The notes below the pieces were generated by a model that was not told the origin of the DNA, ran no database searches, and saw only the letters and a program-made list of their open reading frames with translations. Shown here piece by piece: positions 1 through 15,000 of a stretch of DNA of 64,000 nt. The position numbers and the translations under genes were made by a program. Source of the DNA: Liolophura sinensis (Eukaryota > Mollusca > Polyplacophora > Chitonida > Chitonidae); NCBI RefSeq assembly GCF_032854445.1, contig NC_088295.1, positions 60,185,249-60,249,248 of the forward strand, in the 5' to 3' direction. The first letter of the stretch is position 1. Each line of letters begins with the position of its first letter.

Positions 1-52
1 TATGGGGGTGGGGCCTCCTCATGATGGGGTGGAGAGTTCTTGAACTTCTGCC
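1..52 (-). CDS. AFDN: Probable next afadin exon, cut by window edge
   Basis: A candidate acceptor (TAGCTCTCCAG) ends at base 53. Its phase fits the one-base overhang of the exon at 437-558, giving an open frame with KFKNSPPHHEEAPPP. A proline-rich, poorly conserved stretch is expected after the PDZ domain, but there is no diagnostic motif here, so this exon is tentative. Confidence 0.5.
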
Positions 53-3000
53 CTGGAGAGCTAGGACCTCTAGGACCCCCTAATAAACACAAAGTTATCA
101 AATGAGAATCATGGAATTGGCTTTAGGAGTATGTAAACTTGCAATTCTGTGTTTTGCGTTACTTTATCTCGGGATTTACAAACCCATTCTTGTATTACAG
201 CTGTATGTGCTTGTACAACTCCGATGTCCAGCTTTTGTCTGAACTACATGTACAAGGAAAACAAAACATGACTCAAATCACTTTTGTATATTTTGAAAGA
301 TATAAAGATAAAATAAGCATGTTTGTGCCAAATGTGTTAAGTACTTCTTAAGACTGAGCTCCCGGGGCTAGTGCACATATAGCACACTCATTGGCCACTT
401 GATGAGATTCCTGCCCCAACCCTGGTCATAACTCACCTCTCTGCTGCAGGATGGGGGAGGGCTGGCTGAGCAGTTTGGCCAGCCCATGATAGATAGCACC
501 CTGTTTGGCCACTTTTAACGATACAGTCTGCCCAGTTCTGGTCATCAACTCTGCAGCCCTAAAACAACAACACAAGATGATCTTTTATTTGCTAAATACA
601 ACTGAATGACACAATGTTTGCTTGATAGAATGATGGATCTACCATAATTCCTGTCATATATTAGTTTGGAAACATGGGCAGTGGTTCAAACTATGAATGA
701 GGTCAGTCCAAATTATGATATGGAAATGTATTGACATGAACTACATGTAGGATCAATTTTCAACAAAACAATGTAAATCAAACTAGGAATCACTTTTGTT
801 TTAAATCATACCAAATAATGGTGCGATACGATACAACCTTGGCAAAAAAGTTACAACAGATGGATGGACACGTTACTTTGCTCTGTGTTGAACCATTTCC
901 ACTGATACCACAGTAGAGTGGATACACAGGGTGCAGGAAATTGTAGCGCCCGGAGTAAACCAACCAACCGTTGTAAGACTGCGTTTTCTCCGTGTATGAT
1001 ATACTACCTTAAATGACCTAAAATTTCAGTTGCTCATTTTTCCAGATTGTGGAAGTTTTATCGATTTTATAAAGGTGCTTTGAGAGGTGTTTTGAAGCAA
1101 CGATGATATCCTACTGGGAAAGTGTCAATTTCAGCACCAAAAGTAATACCTCATGGCATTTATTTCCCTCCAAAAATGCTCCTTCGTGGTCAAATTTATG
1201 TGTCATTTAGGGAACATATTGGTTGGAGGCAAGTTGTCACCAGTGGATTTCACTGCAGACCTTAGGAGTCCACCACTGACTCAATGGAAAAAATTGAGAA
1301 CAATGGAAATGGGATCAAATCCTGAAAATTTGATGACCAGGAAATGGATTTGAACCTGCAATCTCATGTAAATCAACTGAACCAGTCAGCCATGATCAGC
1401 TCCAGTGTCTCCCCAAATGTCACCCACACATTCAGCATTACTACAGCTGTAGAAACTCTGCAGGACAGAGATCTGCTTACTTTTCCTGCGACAATCCAAT
1501 CAGGTTTTTGCCGTCCACCTCTAGTAATTGGTCTCCAGCAGCTAGGCGTCCATCCTGCAAAACAAGAATAGCAGAGAAATTTACTAAGAGAATACAGACA
1601 TCACTCAATCTCCATTAGATGTATTACAGTAGATATACTGTATCTGTATACTGGTTGCCAAAAACTCGTTAATGGGGAGCTCACAAAACTCCTTCTCGCC
1701 TGTATCAAGATGGTCCAAAGCTGGGAACTCATTTGTTTTTTTCCCCTTCATGATGTCACAAGTATCTGTGTACATGTGCTCATAAAGCATATACAAAGAA
1801 CACGCGCTGTGCAAAGTTACAGAGAAAAACGATGCTTTCTACTGTCATTTGAGCCCTCTGCATAGCTCGTCCTCAAGTCTCCCATTGTGCTTACAGGCTA
1901 TTTGTGTATTACTGTCATATGTCATCGGGGGATTGGTCTGATTGGTTGGTTTGGAAATCGGCTTTGCCATGTCACAGAGTTGATACCAATAACCACTGAA
2001 TGTATGTATGTAAGTACACAACTCACAGCACAACACACTGTACAGCTGTATATACCAGCACAGGTTTAGTCAGACTTTCTGAGGGGTCAATCATAGTCAT
2101 TTACATATTTAACCAGAATATGAGGTAGTGTATTTCACCTAAAGTTTAGCATGTAAAAATCCACTTTCAAAAGAACATAAAAGGCCTAAAAATAACATTT
2201 TCGATGCCAACACTGAAACTTTTCTGACGAAAAAATTAAGCAAGAGTCAGCTGAAAAATGCTCACGGACTCATTCACAGGTGCTGAATGGACACCACATT
2301 GGTGAAACACTATGTAATATAAATATCACTACGTAAAGGCATAATTATTTTTTGGTTACCTAAGCGTTGAATTGTTATAATTGATTCTGCATCTGTCTGC
2401 ACTAGCATACATACTTCATATCTACGCATCAAGAACAACATGGCTTTAGCTCATACAACGTACAGCTTTCAATGGACACATAAGTGCATATTCATGTAAA
2501 ATCTCTGTATATGAGAGCAAGATCAATAGGTTCAAACACCTGCAATGCTTTGATTTCAAAATAACTGGCTCTTGTCACTATCTGCAGGCACAAAATCAAT
2601 GTGAAGGTTACATTACTCATGTCCTTTAAGGCACTCCAATAGAATCCATTGGGCTCTTAAAAGGCAAGAAAAAAACTTATTGAAGAGAAATGAGCTTGTA
2701 GAAAATTTCACTCTAACGAACGTGACAGATCGAAACTAAGTAAACAGCCTTAAACGGTATTGAACAAGGGCTTGGCTGCCAAATTATTTGATATAAGATA
2801 ACCCACTACTTGTATTTACTAAACCTGTATGCAGCTAATAAAAATGTGTGTGTTGAACATATTAAATAACTGCCTTCAAAAACCGGTTAATCGGGACATA
2901 AATTATGAAATAATCTGGTTCTCATATCCTGTACACATATATATATAAAAATATATACACACAGCTATTAAACCTTTGAAAAAATAGAAAAGGTAAGTAT

Positions 3001-6000
3001 ATATATATATAGTCTACATGAATGAGTTATAATTTCTTCTGTGGCAATAAAGTAACATTAATTTGGGGGTTTATCAAAGTAATATAGTGCAGTCATTTAA
3101 AATGTCTGAATGATAGTCACTGGCAGTGTAATGTTTACCTGTTGACAATTATTAGAGAGTCTATGGCAAACAAAAAGGGTGTGGATTAATAGCCTGACGG
3201 AGATTTTGTTGGTGATTAGCCATGTGTGATACACCATAGGTCCCAAGTAAATACATGTAAGGTATTTTATCTAAAAGTCTGGTTGTATATGTCAAAAAGC
3301 GGTATCAGAAGCTGCTGAAGACCTTAAAATGACACTTTCAATGTAAACACCAAAGTTTTTTAGATAAGAAATTAATTATACTTCACAAAAACCTCATAAA
3401 TGGAAGCAAAAGGTGAATGAATCAATCCGAGTCAAGTAGAATGTGTCACCTGAAAAATACTGAGCTTTTAGGGCAAATACAATACCAGACAGGTGTGCAA
3501 ATCTTCAGTTATTGGTGCAAAAAAAAAAAGAAAGGTTTCTCGAGAATACATTATTTTCTAAACATGTAGCTTGGTCAATAGCTATTCGTAAACTGCATGA
3601 ATATTTATTAAGTCTGAACATTTATAGATGCCTCCATCATCGCATCCTCCAAAAAAAGTTACAACAGGTTGTATTCGTAAGCATCTTATATCATTCATTC
3701 ATTCTGAACTGCTGTATTTCACCTGAAGTTTGGTACGTACAAATTGACTTAAAGGCCTTGAACTTTGGAGGTCAAGAGTATATAGGCTTTCCTGACAAGA
3801 CACGATATCATTCATTCATTCTGAACTGCTGTATTTCACCTGAAGTTTGGTACGTACAAATTGACTTAAAGGCCTTGAACTTTGGAGGTCAAGAGTATAT
3901 AGGCTTTCCTGACAAGACATGATATCATTCATTCATTCTGAACTGCTGTATTTCACCTGAAGTTTGGTACGTACAAATTGACTTAAAGGCCTTGAACTTT
4001 GGAGGTCAAGAGTATATAGGCTTTCCTGACAAGACACGATATCATTCATTCATTCTGAACTGCTGTATTTCACCTGAAGTTTGGTACGTACAAATTGACT
4101 TAAAGGCCTTGAACTTAGGAAGTCAAGAGTATATAGGCTTTCCTGACAAGACATGATATCATTCAGTCATTCTGAACTGCTGTATTTCACCTGAAGTTTG
4201 GTACGTACAAATCGACTTAAAGGCCTTGAACTTTGGAGGTCAAGAGTATATAGGCTTTCCTGACAAGACACGATATCATTCAGTCATTCTGAACTGCTGT
4301 ATTTCACCTGAAGTTTGGTACGTACAAATTGACTTAAAGGCCTTGAACTTTGGAGGTCAAGAGTATATAGGCTTTCCTGACAAGACACGATATCATTCAG
4401 TCATTCTGAACTGCTGTATTTCACCTGAAGTTTGGTACGTACAAATTGACTTAAAGGCCTTGAACTTAGGAAGTCAAGAGTATATAGGCTTTCTTGACAA
4501 GACATTATATCATTCATTCATTCTGAACTGCTGTATTTCACCTGAAGTTTGGTACGTACAAATTGACTTAAAGGCCTTGAACTTTGGAGGTCAAGAGTAT
4601 ATAGGCTTTCCTGACAAGACATGATATCATTCAGTCATTATGTACTACTGTATTTCACCTGAAGTTTGGTACGTACAAGTTCACTTAAAGGCCTTGAACT
4701 TTGGAGGTCAAGACTATATAGGCTTTCCTGACAAGACGTTAATCAGACTTCTGTCACGAAACACTCTTCAGTGACCCTATCAGCTGGAAGAATCAATCAG
4801 AAACATGCTGAACTACATTAAGCGTTACCAAAATTATTTATAAATAAAATACTCAACAATAAATCAATAAGTCAAGGGGAAAATCAAGTACTTACGGAGT
4901 TTGATATTCCAAACGAATAATAATTAGTTAAAATTCAGTCTCCACAATTTGAACGCAAGAACCTGTGGATCTTGTCATGAACTGTGCCTTTTAGGTGATC
5001 AAAATTGAGGTGTAAATCGTGAACACCACAGCAAAGTGAACAAGAAAAAGAGGGGGTGGGGCGTGGGGGAATTCCATACATGCTCATGTATGTGTGAAAA
5101 ATGATTATATATAGACATCTGAATCATGTCTCGACAATTCATTCATACATTTCTCTGTAATGGGAAACAGAAAGTCCGGGTATTTGAAGTGCATGGCGAC
5201 AATGCAATATAACTTGTCAATCCACAGTGTACACTAAAATAGATTATATAAGGACAAACCATAGGGCTTGTTCTCACGTAACCTGTCCAATTGTATGCAT
5301 AACACAGCGATATTTTCATTTGTATGTATAGTCAGGGCATTCAACTTTTATCTGACTGGCATTAAAAAGTGTACTGTGAAATTCTTATGACTTTGGCAAC
5401 AGTGTTTAGTTTTAGATGTGGTGAAAACATGATAAAGTCACGTTTCTTTACTGACAAACCTCATCAGTGTTTAAAAATCATGAAAACTAATGACAGCTGG
5501 CTTCTATACCATACCATATTTAAACTTTGGTATTAAACTTTCAAAATAATTCTTAGCCTGTTTGCACCTATAATTCTTAGCCTGTTTGCACCGATAATTC
5601 TTAGCCTGTTTGCACCGATAATTCTTTGCTGGTTTGCACCGATAATTCTTTGCCTGCTTGTACCGATAATTCTTAGCCTACTTGCACCTATAATTCTGGG
5701 CCTGCTTGTGCACATAATTTTGGGCCAGGCACTACAAGACTCTTTAATTATTCATAATTATTCTCATCAATAAATGTTGCTTTGATTTACTGTATCACTG
5801 ACACAGTCATTACTGAAGAGAAAGTTTGCAAGAAAATGAATGTTAAAGCCTTAACCTTGATACATGCCTGTGTCTGTGTTAGCTGGATTGGAGTCTTCAC
5901 CTTATGCAGACTTTTGGGAAGTCACCAAATTTGGTCAAAGTTGGCCCAAATGCATTAGAAAATGCTCATGTTCTACCTGTACACCACGCCTAGCTTATAA

Positions 6001-9000
6001 AAATATGTGAGCAAGCGGTTTACTGACATTGTCCGACATCTACAAGGCTATTTTTAGTCAAACCTCCTCAGAAATAATCACACCTTCACCCAAGAAGCTT
6101 CTGACTAGTTTACACAGATACTTCGCAAGAATAGAAGATTTTCTTAGGCAACAAAATTAACCCAAATAAAACAGGGTAGACATTTGTTCTCCTTTCAGGT
6201 ATTCAGCAGAAGTGTGTGATTAAGGCGTGAACATAGCTTTCTGGTAACCTGTCTGTAGATCCAGTAATGTTCAAACAGCTTGAGCTAAAGCTTGCCATCC
6301 ATGCCCTTATTACATAGAAAAAACTTAAAATACTAAATTGGCAACTGTATCAATGTGCTGAAATGTAAATATCCTAAAAAACAAATAATAAATATTTTTG
6401 ACACTGATCTACAGACTTTTTTTTATCATCAAAATATCATGAAAGTTTACATATATCTTGTCACTTTTGAATGATGAATTTGTTACACAGAGTAAGCCTG
6501 CATACCTCTCCCTGCCACCTTCATTGAAGTATGTCAACATCTTGATAGAGGGTTGTTAATGGCTGGTTTTTAGTTACCACTGTTAACAGCCGATGCCATG
6601 ACAGACAACTAACTACTGGACAGATCGTGGGAAGTATAGGCATACAGCTATTTCCTGTACTACAACTGTTAAATGAAACAAGCAGGTTGTTTTTTTATCA
6701 AAACTTACCATAAAGTTTCAAATTCCTTGTGAAAAAAAAATTATTTAACCTTTTCTAATTTTTGTTTTTGTTTTCAACACTACACTGTATGGCAGGGAAA
6801 ATTTAGCTGATGGCAAAAGTCTAAGAGTGAATTAAGTCTAGTAGTGCCTGCACAAAAAAATCTGAATTATTATATCTATATCAAGCACAGAATTAAGATC
6901 TCTACTACATTTTTACCTGAAGTTCCAACACAAAACTCTGATGAGTTCTGAAAACATCCCTAGACCCTAAATCAGTAGGTCAGAAATATCACATGCTTTT
7001 ATACATGTAAATATACCTTTATTTATAATATATACCCATGTTTGTTTGATAGCTAATAACTGCTTAGTTCAACTATTAGCCTATCATGGTATTTATGTTT
7101 GATATCTAATACAGGCTAACTGTGGTGTAATTTCACGAGCACTTATTAAACATTAGAGTCTGTGACAAACGAGTAGTCTTTACTATACAATGTCTGGTCA
7201 GCTCACATGACTGAAATGTGTGTGTATTTCACAGGTTAAAAACCTACAAACAAGTTAACCACCACTCATCAAACAAAGCTCCAACTTTGTTACATGCCAG
7301 AAGTGTATATAATTACCAAACTATCAACCTAAATTCTATATAACAACTTGACCCAAAGGAGATCACATGAACTAAGAATTTTTGTTCGTATTTAAACTAG
7401 ATGTTCTCCAGGTCTAAACTGCGCAAAATGTTCAAGCTGACAGTATGCAAGTAACCAAGGAAAAAAACAACCAAGTATTTAATGAAAGACAACAGTTATT
7501 ACCATGCAGAGAAAACATACATGGACTTTACTGTTAGTGCTTCAGTCATTGGGATTAGTATTGTATTAAATACTTGCAAAAACATATAATTAACTTCTAA
7601 ATATAGAGTTAAGTGGTTATCAAAGATTTGACAGTATTACAAGACTACAGATAGACACAGAATGTAGCTATAATAAAAATAATTGCATTGGCGTCAAATG
7701 TTAAATTTTGCCAATGACTAGGTGATTAAAGCTGTTGTATGAATAAACATCTTTTAATATTCATAACCTATATCTATTTGTAAGATATGATACCCTTTAA
7801 TACATCACAGATTATACACACGCAACAGAATATCTTGTTGCTTAATCGCTTAATACCTAGAGGTAGTTAATCTGAACATGATAAATTCTCATTTTTACCA
7901 TACTACTTGAAGTTTAAATCTATACTGTGATTTCTCTGTACATGTGCATAATGTATAACAGGAGAAGATCAGATCTTACAGTTTTCTATCTCTTCCAACA
8001 GCATGTCAACCTGGGCACTAATAACAGGAGACTTTAATTATAGCTTACCTCTACACGTAAAAAAATAATGAAAATGTCTGCTGCGATAGAAGAAAAAAAA
8101 AAAAAAAAAAGTGGCCCACATAGAGCTTAGAACTTTAACTATTTCTTCTTATCAGCCCACCTGAATATTTTTTTCGTTCTTTTTCGGTAGTGTCATAAAA
8201 GATTTTTTTTCTTTCCCTGTTGACCAAAATTGATCTGGGCTGTAAAGACAGGGTGAAGTCATGGGGAAGGCATGTGCAGTGCGGAGCCCGAGTATGCGAA
8301 AACATTCCTGAGGGGATACAATAGCGGGCTGCTCTCCCGTTAGTTCGGCTGGGGTAGACGTTCAGGTGTACATTTCCAGGTGAGAGAGGGTTGTGGCAGA
8401 GCGGTAGTGTGGCACACATACCAAAACCACCTGTCACCAACTAACAAATAGACCTAGACTACTATACTGATCACTGCAGCCTCGCTGTGCACACAGACAA
8501 ACAGGTACTTGGGCCAAGTCCTATCTATTCTACTCTCTCTTATTTACACAGAAAACTGACAACATATCATTAGCACAAGGCTGGGTTTGACTACTTTGCT
8601 ACTAAAATGCCATAAATAGCTTCATCATAGTGCAATTAGGCAGGTACTTATCAAGCAACTTAAGACCTTAAGTCATGGATTGCAAGTCCTTAAAAAAGAA
8701 CTCAAATTGTGGTTGGCACATTGTTATACAATCACTACGCAAATTTTAAAATTCCAAGAGCAAATTACGTGTATTTTAATTTTATTTTTGACATAAGTCT
8801 TCAGATATTGATAAATATGGGCCCTGGCTACAGAATCACAAAGGGATATTAGACTTAAGTCAAAATTTCAAATCACATTAAAGCTGTTGTTTCTTAAGTC
8901 ACATAAGTTGAAAATTTTGCTTGACACCATAAATTCTGGGTAAGTTATTGTACAACAAATTTCAGCTAAATTAAAGAAAAGGAACACACAAAATTTAAGG

Positions 9001-12000
9001 ACTGGATCCTTAGTGGTTTTTCATAACATGCTTTGTTCATCTCAAAAGACAGCCTCACCAAAGTTCTGGTTAGATGGAGATATGTTTACTAGATGCAACA
9101 CACTAGCGAACCTGAGTTGAGGGCTTCTGATGAGACGCAATAATATGCAGCAGTGTGCAGGGGTCGGGTGAAGTGGAGAAGGGGCATGGGATTTGGTTTA
9201 TAGAGATTTATAAACCTAAATACAATTTTGATCGTTTACTCATTGGTCCATTTTCAACAGAAGTCATGATATTTTGACACTTCAAAACCAAGTAATTTCA
9301 AGGCCTTGAAACCCTTAGCACAAATTTCATTGATTTCAAGGACAAACAGGATTTCAAAGGCAAGCCGAATTTCAAAGTGAAGCAGGTAGAGTAGGATTTC
9401 AAGGACCAGCAGGATTTCAAGGACAAGCAGGTAGAGCAGGATTCCAAGGACCAGCAGGATTTCAAGGACAAGCAGGATTTCAAGGACCAGCAGGATTTCA
9501 AGGAAAAGCAGGATTTCAAGGACTAGCAGGTAGAGCAGGATTTCAAGGACAAGTAGGATAGAAGAGCAAAATTTCAAAGAAGAGCACTTTCCAAAATGGG
9601 TTTCAGCAAAACCAGAGAGGATGAAGAAGTTTCAATTTCTAAAACATGTATTCTGTGTGCCTAAGTTCTCACCCTAATGGTATTCTGACCCCCCTGCATA
9701 TGTCAGTAGATTAGCAGTACAATGTACACCTGTAACTTACATGCTGAAATGTTCTTCAAGAACACTTCAAGAAAGTCAAGTGCACATGTGCATGTGAATG
9801 TCATTTACAAGGTATTTTGATAATACAGCTTACACTACAGATTATCCAGATTAATGAGTGGGCAATAAAGCATTTAATCCTCACACACATATGGATACTG
9901 GAGATGGTGTTGTTATAAGACCATTCATACATGTTAACATCAGGCAGAAACCAGACTTAACCAAATTCCAATATATACAGCTTGATATGGAACACTTCGA
10001 TGAATTGTGTTTTCCCAGGGGTGTCAAACAAATTTAACTGCTATTAGCACTAACATGAATGACTTGGCTATGGAATATCACGTTTGAATGCTAATTAAGA
10101 AGCAAATTATCACAACTATTTCAAAGAATCACTTATAACAGGTCTAACATCAGATTCAAAATAAAGGGAACTGCTTTTGTTTTTCATGTCATAAAATGTG
10201 TGATACTGGACTTGAATGTCATGAGAACAGGAAACAAAGACCAGGTACTGAAGACATAACCAATGTTACACAGGTAAACCACGTTATGACAGAGTATATA
10301 TTTAGGTCAAATGGCCCAAATTCTCCCTCTAGTTTTCATATATGCATACATTTATTTTCAGCCTTAAAAAATTTTTCTGCATGACTTAACATTTCACAGA
10401 CATATACAAAAGCTGCTATCAGATCAACACTACTGAACTAACACAAAGGATTATACACAAACTGTCAAAATCCAAAACCTGTTTTGTCCACAAAAAAGGG
10501 TTCAGTTAATTCCAAAAGAGTCGAAACCTTGTCAATAAACTGACAAATCCACATGCCTGTTAGAAATCAGAGTCTTACAGTGAACATAAAATTCACCTTC
10601 AGCTTTGAAACAACAGACATAATATTATGTCTAGCGTTCACATTTTTGTGTTTCTGCAGCACCCTGAAAAACTAAAGAGCGACTTACCAGTGCTGCTGCT
10701 CCTCCTGGCACCACGGATTTGATGTAAATTCCGTTATCCGTCTGAGTCTCACCCTGCAATGATCAGAAATATACAGGTTAAGAAAGGCGACAGATAGGCG
10801 TTTCTTCGACATGCTAGGCAGACATGCCCGCTGGAAAAGGAGGGGAGCCTGCAGGGATGGGGTTTTAACACAGGAAGCATTTACAGGCCCCCCTCCTGTT
10901 ACAGTTCCATTAAAAACACATACATATGCCAGGACTGGTTACACTGGGGGTCCTCCACCCAGTTTTGTTCAATTTGAGGACACTGTACGAAACTGGGATA
11001 ATGTTTTCGGCATGTGTACCTCGCTGTCTGGCAGGAGGTGGCATACAACAGCATAGTTTACAGAACACAACGGGTGTAAACAAGCTGCTGACAAAAGGAC
11101 AACATAGAACGTACCGCTAATGATACCTGTGTAATTGAGCAGCCATCAGACTCTGTTGTGTGTTGATATAATATGACTTTAACAGTCTGTATACTGCAAC
11201 AAATTTTTTACTACCTTAATTCAACTTTCAGAGTAATTTATGTAAATTTTTAATTTTATTTCTGGGACAAAACAGCATTGGTTGGGTTGGACAGTGTCAG
11301 GGCTTCACAAAAAGTATAATTTTATTAGTCAACATAGAATAATGCCTTCAGAATATGCTTGAATAAGCAGCACGCAAACAATAATGAACACTATAATAGA
11401 TGCTACAAACTTGTGGCTTATCCCCAACTTATCCACAAATACTATATATAATCAATACAACCCATTTTTGTCACAATATTTCACCAAACAAGTTATGAAA
11501 ACCACAAACATACATGTACACTTTTTAACCATGTTACAAATACAAAATCATTGAAGTCTGATTTGATTTGATTGGTGTTTTACGCCTCATCCAGCAGTAC
11601 CGGTATGTGAACTCATGAAGGTTAATATACTGATAATAATATACCTTATTAGATCATAAATGAGAACATGGAAAGCATGTGTTTAATAAAATTGGTCAAT
11701 TACACGCTGTACATTCCAGACAAACTATTCAACACCCGAAACCATCTTTGTTCATCAAAGTTATATGCAAACAGATCATGTAAATATTTCATGCCCGTCA
11801 TACATTTATCGATATCTTCTTCGTTTACACTGTTCTTTTACAGTGACTAATACATGCACAAAGATTCTTCAAATATGTATGAACAATATCTTCTTACAAA
11901 CTGATACAAAGTGTTCAGAGGGGCAATAGGTAATTAAAATAACGCTGTGCCTTTTTATAGTTGGGAGATGTAAATTTATTTATTTATTTGATTGGTGTTT

Positions 12001-15000
12001 TACATTTCAGTATTTGGATGGAAGAAAAATTAGCAGATCAAGGGGGGGGGGGGGGAGGGGTGAACCGTGCGACCGTGAGATGAAGTCAGCATGAGCTGTA
12101 AAGCTTTGGATCTATGTAGAAGTATGGTTCCAATAGAGCAGTAGGCAGCTGCATAGCTACACATGCACGACACACGACAAACGAAAACAAACAGAATGGT
12201 AATTGTTGGTTTGACTACTGTGCTCTAAATGACCACAGAATGAATTATCATGGACAGTATTTCAGCCATATCACACTGACCTGTCACAGCACAATGAAGC
12301 AAACAGGCGGCACAGTTTTCACATCGGCTTGAAGAAATATATCTACAGGACATGGTAACGTGCACATAAAGTGCATGTAGCTGCTGCATTTAATAATAGA
12401 TAATGCGTATGTTTTCAGATGGATATCAAAAAATAAAACATCTATGTACATGTAGTATGTGTAAATACATGCTTGTATAACTGATATATGCAGTGTAGGT
12501 CCCAGCAGTACTCTCAAAGCGATCAATGTCCGTAGGTCCATCTATCGCATCTTGCAAAACATACATCACTTCAAGGTCACATCAACAGCTCATTCTAATT
12601 TTATGTCTTCATCTCACATCTAAACAGTAATGAAATATGGAAATTTAGAATTCTGTCATGATGTCCCAAATCGACCAATTGTGAAATCGGCCCTTACTTT
12701 GATTTTTTAACCATAAGGAATATTCTTAGACTTCATTACTTTCTTGATCCCATCTTGATGATAAACAACAAATTATTATTGCTAAACTTAAAAACATACT
12801 AAATGAATACACTTTACGAATTATACAATACTTGCCTGAAGAAAACTGATACAAATTCTTGCAGAGGGCCTTAAACTAAGCCAAAACAAACCAAAACAGT
12901 ACTTATGGATGACTTTCTAAATAACTGCATGCAGAACCCATTCCATCAACCAAGGTTACCCCTGGGCAACCGAAGATCTATTCTTAACCTTGACATCACC
13001 CACATGTGGCCCCCCAACAAAACCTCATAGGCACCATTCTGCTATACGTTCCTTTTTTTCTACAAAGATCTTAATAACTGCATTTCATCTAAAGTTTAGC
13101 ATTTTTCAAGTGACACATTTTGGTTAATTCTATTTGATTCATCCAAATTTTAGGGCCACTTTAGAGTTTTATTCTGGAATTTAATTAATGTTGGCATCAA
13201 AAGTATCATTTTAAAGCCTTTATGTGCTTCTGAAGGTACTTTTCAAATGATCAAACTTTAGCTGAAATACAGTTACAATTCTGCTGGCTAAAAGAGGCTG
13301 TTCACAAAATTCAACTAAACGGAAACTACATATGTTCAGTGTATGCATCACAGTGTTTTGTTGACACTGGCATCTCCACACCATGTAGGTTTGTGGAAGG
13401 TAAAAGCTTACAAACAGTTCGGTACAAGTTAAAGAAAAGAAATGAACTGTTCTGAACTGCCCAGATTTGGACAATTCCCAGAATGTGGATCACCAGTTCA
13501 CATAGGCAGACGGGCGGCAAACAAGGAAACCCAAGATAGAAGCGGAGCGCGACAGAGACAGTACTGTAGGGACATGGGCTCCTCATGTATCACACAGTGT
13601 GTAATACCTGACTTGCTTGACATCAAACAAAGCAATATAAATAACATGAAGATACATCGATCCACTGTGTCAGCTAGAGAGCAAACAATGTTTAACTTGT
13701 ATCGGGCCCTCTGTTCTGCTCTTACGAGGGGGGGGAAAAAAGAATTATTCAACATAGGTGGTATGGTTGTACACTGGTGCACATCTAGATATGTAAAAGT
13801 ATCTTCCATTTACCTGGAATCCCAGGTAATGCCTGTTAACACTGCATACACAGGTAAAACTCGTTAACAAAGTCCCAGGTAAACAGTCTCCTCTTGTTTT
13901 TTTCTTCTCTCACCTTCTCAAAGCAAGATATGTTCCCAGAATGATGGCTAAGGGTAAAAGACCAATCCCTCGCTCTTTTCTGTGAACTAATTGATCTGTA
14001 ATCAAGCCCTTTGTGGGGGATAATTACAAGTAACACCAGGTGAGGTTGTGATCAGTGAGCCATAGCGTACTAGGACAGGTATATCGCGCCACAGGCGAAC
14101 TCGCCAGTATACAGGTATATCCAAACAACAGCAGGTACAACTCTGCACTGCTGACGGGGACAATATAGCCTCAGAAATGTGCATGGGTCCTCTTAGCTCA
14201 GACCCAGCTGGCTCCTGTCAATAGCCAGCCAACAGGATCGAGAATGCCGCTGGACTAGTCGATTCATTGATATGCTAAGCTAAGTCTCGATTGTAGGCTG
14301 CCCTAGCAGGGCCTATTCTGACAACGGGCCAATGTAAAGAAATGGAATGGACAGGAAATAGCTGTATAAAGTCCCAATATCACCTCACCCAAATAACACG
14401 CCAGCTATAGCTTTTAATACGGCACAAAACGGCACCCCACCCTACTCCCCCTTCTCATGTTTCTAAAGCCGTCACAAAAAAGTGCATAACAAACAATGTA
14501 ACTGCATGTAATAGCACTGACTCCAAACCTCCCAGATCTGGCAACTTCCCAGTGTCATACCTAGACGATTCTACTACCAGAAAAAGTAAATCTACATAAA
14601 AAGCTTGCTGTTAACAAAGTGGTTTGTATACGTGGCAAGAGAATGGAATCACAGGGCTCAGGCCATGCTGCCTGGATATATACCCAGTACACACCTAACA
14701 CTTTGGATGGGGGGGGGGGTGATGGGTGGGGCGTCGACAGGGAGGGGATCTCGACATATTTTGAACATATTGTACATGTATTAAATGCAGCCATAAGCTT
14801 CTCAGTCTTACCTACTTTCTTAATTTTCATAATTATCACTGACGCATTTGTCTTAATCGCATCCCTGTGCTACAGTTAAGACAATTCAAATCTCCTGCAA
14901 GCTCCATGCATCTAGATACACATTTACTATCTTTCCTACCCTGCTACTTTTATTTATTTATTTGAATGGAGTTTATGCTGTACTCTAGAATATCTCATTT

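Larger units (their letters stand above)
1555..10687 (-). other. Afadin intron, 9.1 kb, repeat-bearing
   Basis: Holds inverted-repeat transposon pieces near 2.1 and 3.3 kb, the 117-bp array (3.69-4.74 kb), a 24-bp array (5.5-5.7 kb), an A-run at 8.09-8.11 kb beside a somewhat GC-richer block (8.2-8.45 kb), and the collagen-like array (9.3-9.6 kb). The rest, including 5.8-8.0 kb, shows nothing I can name. Confidence 0.75.
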
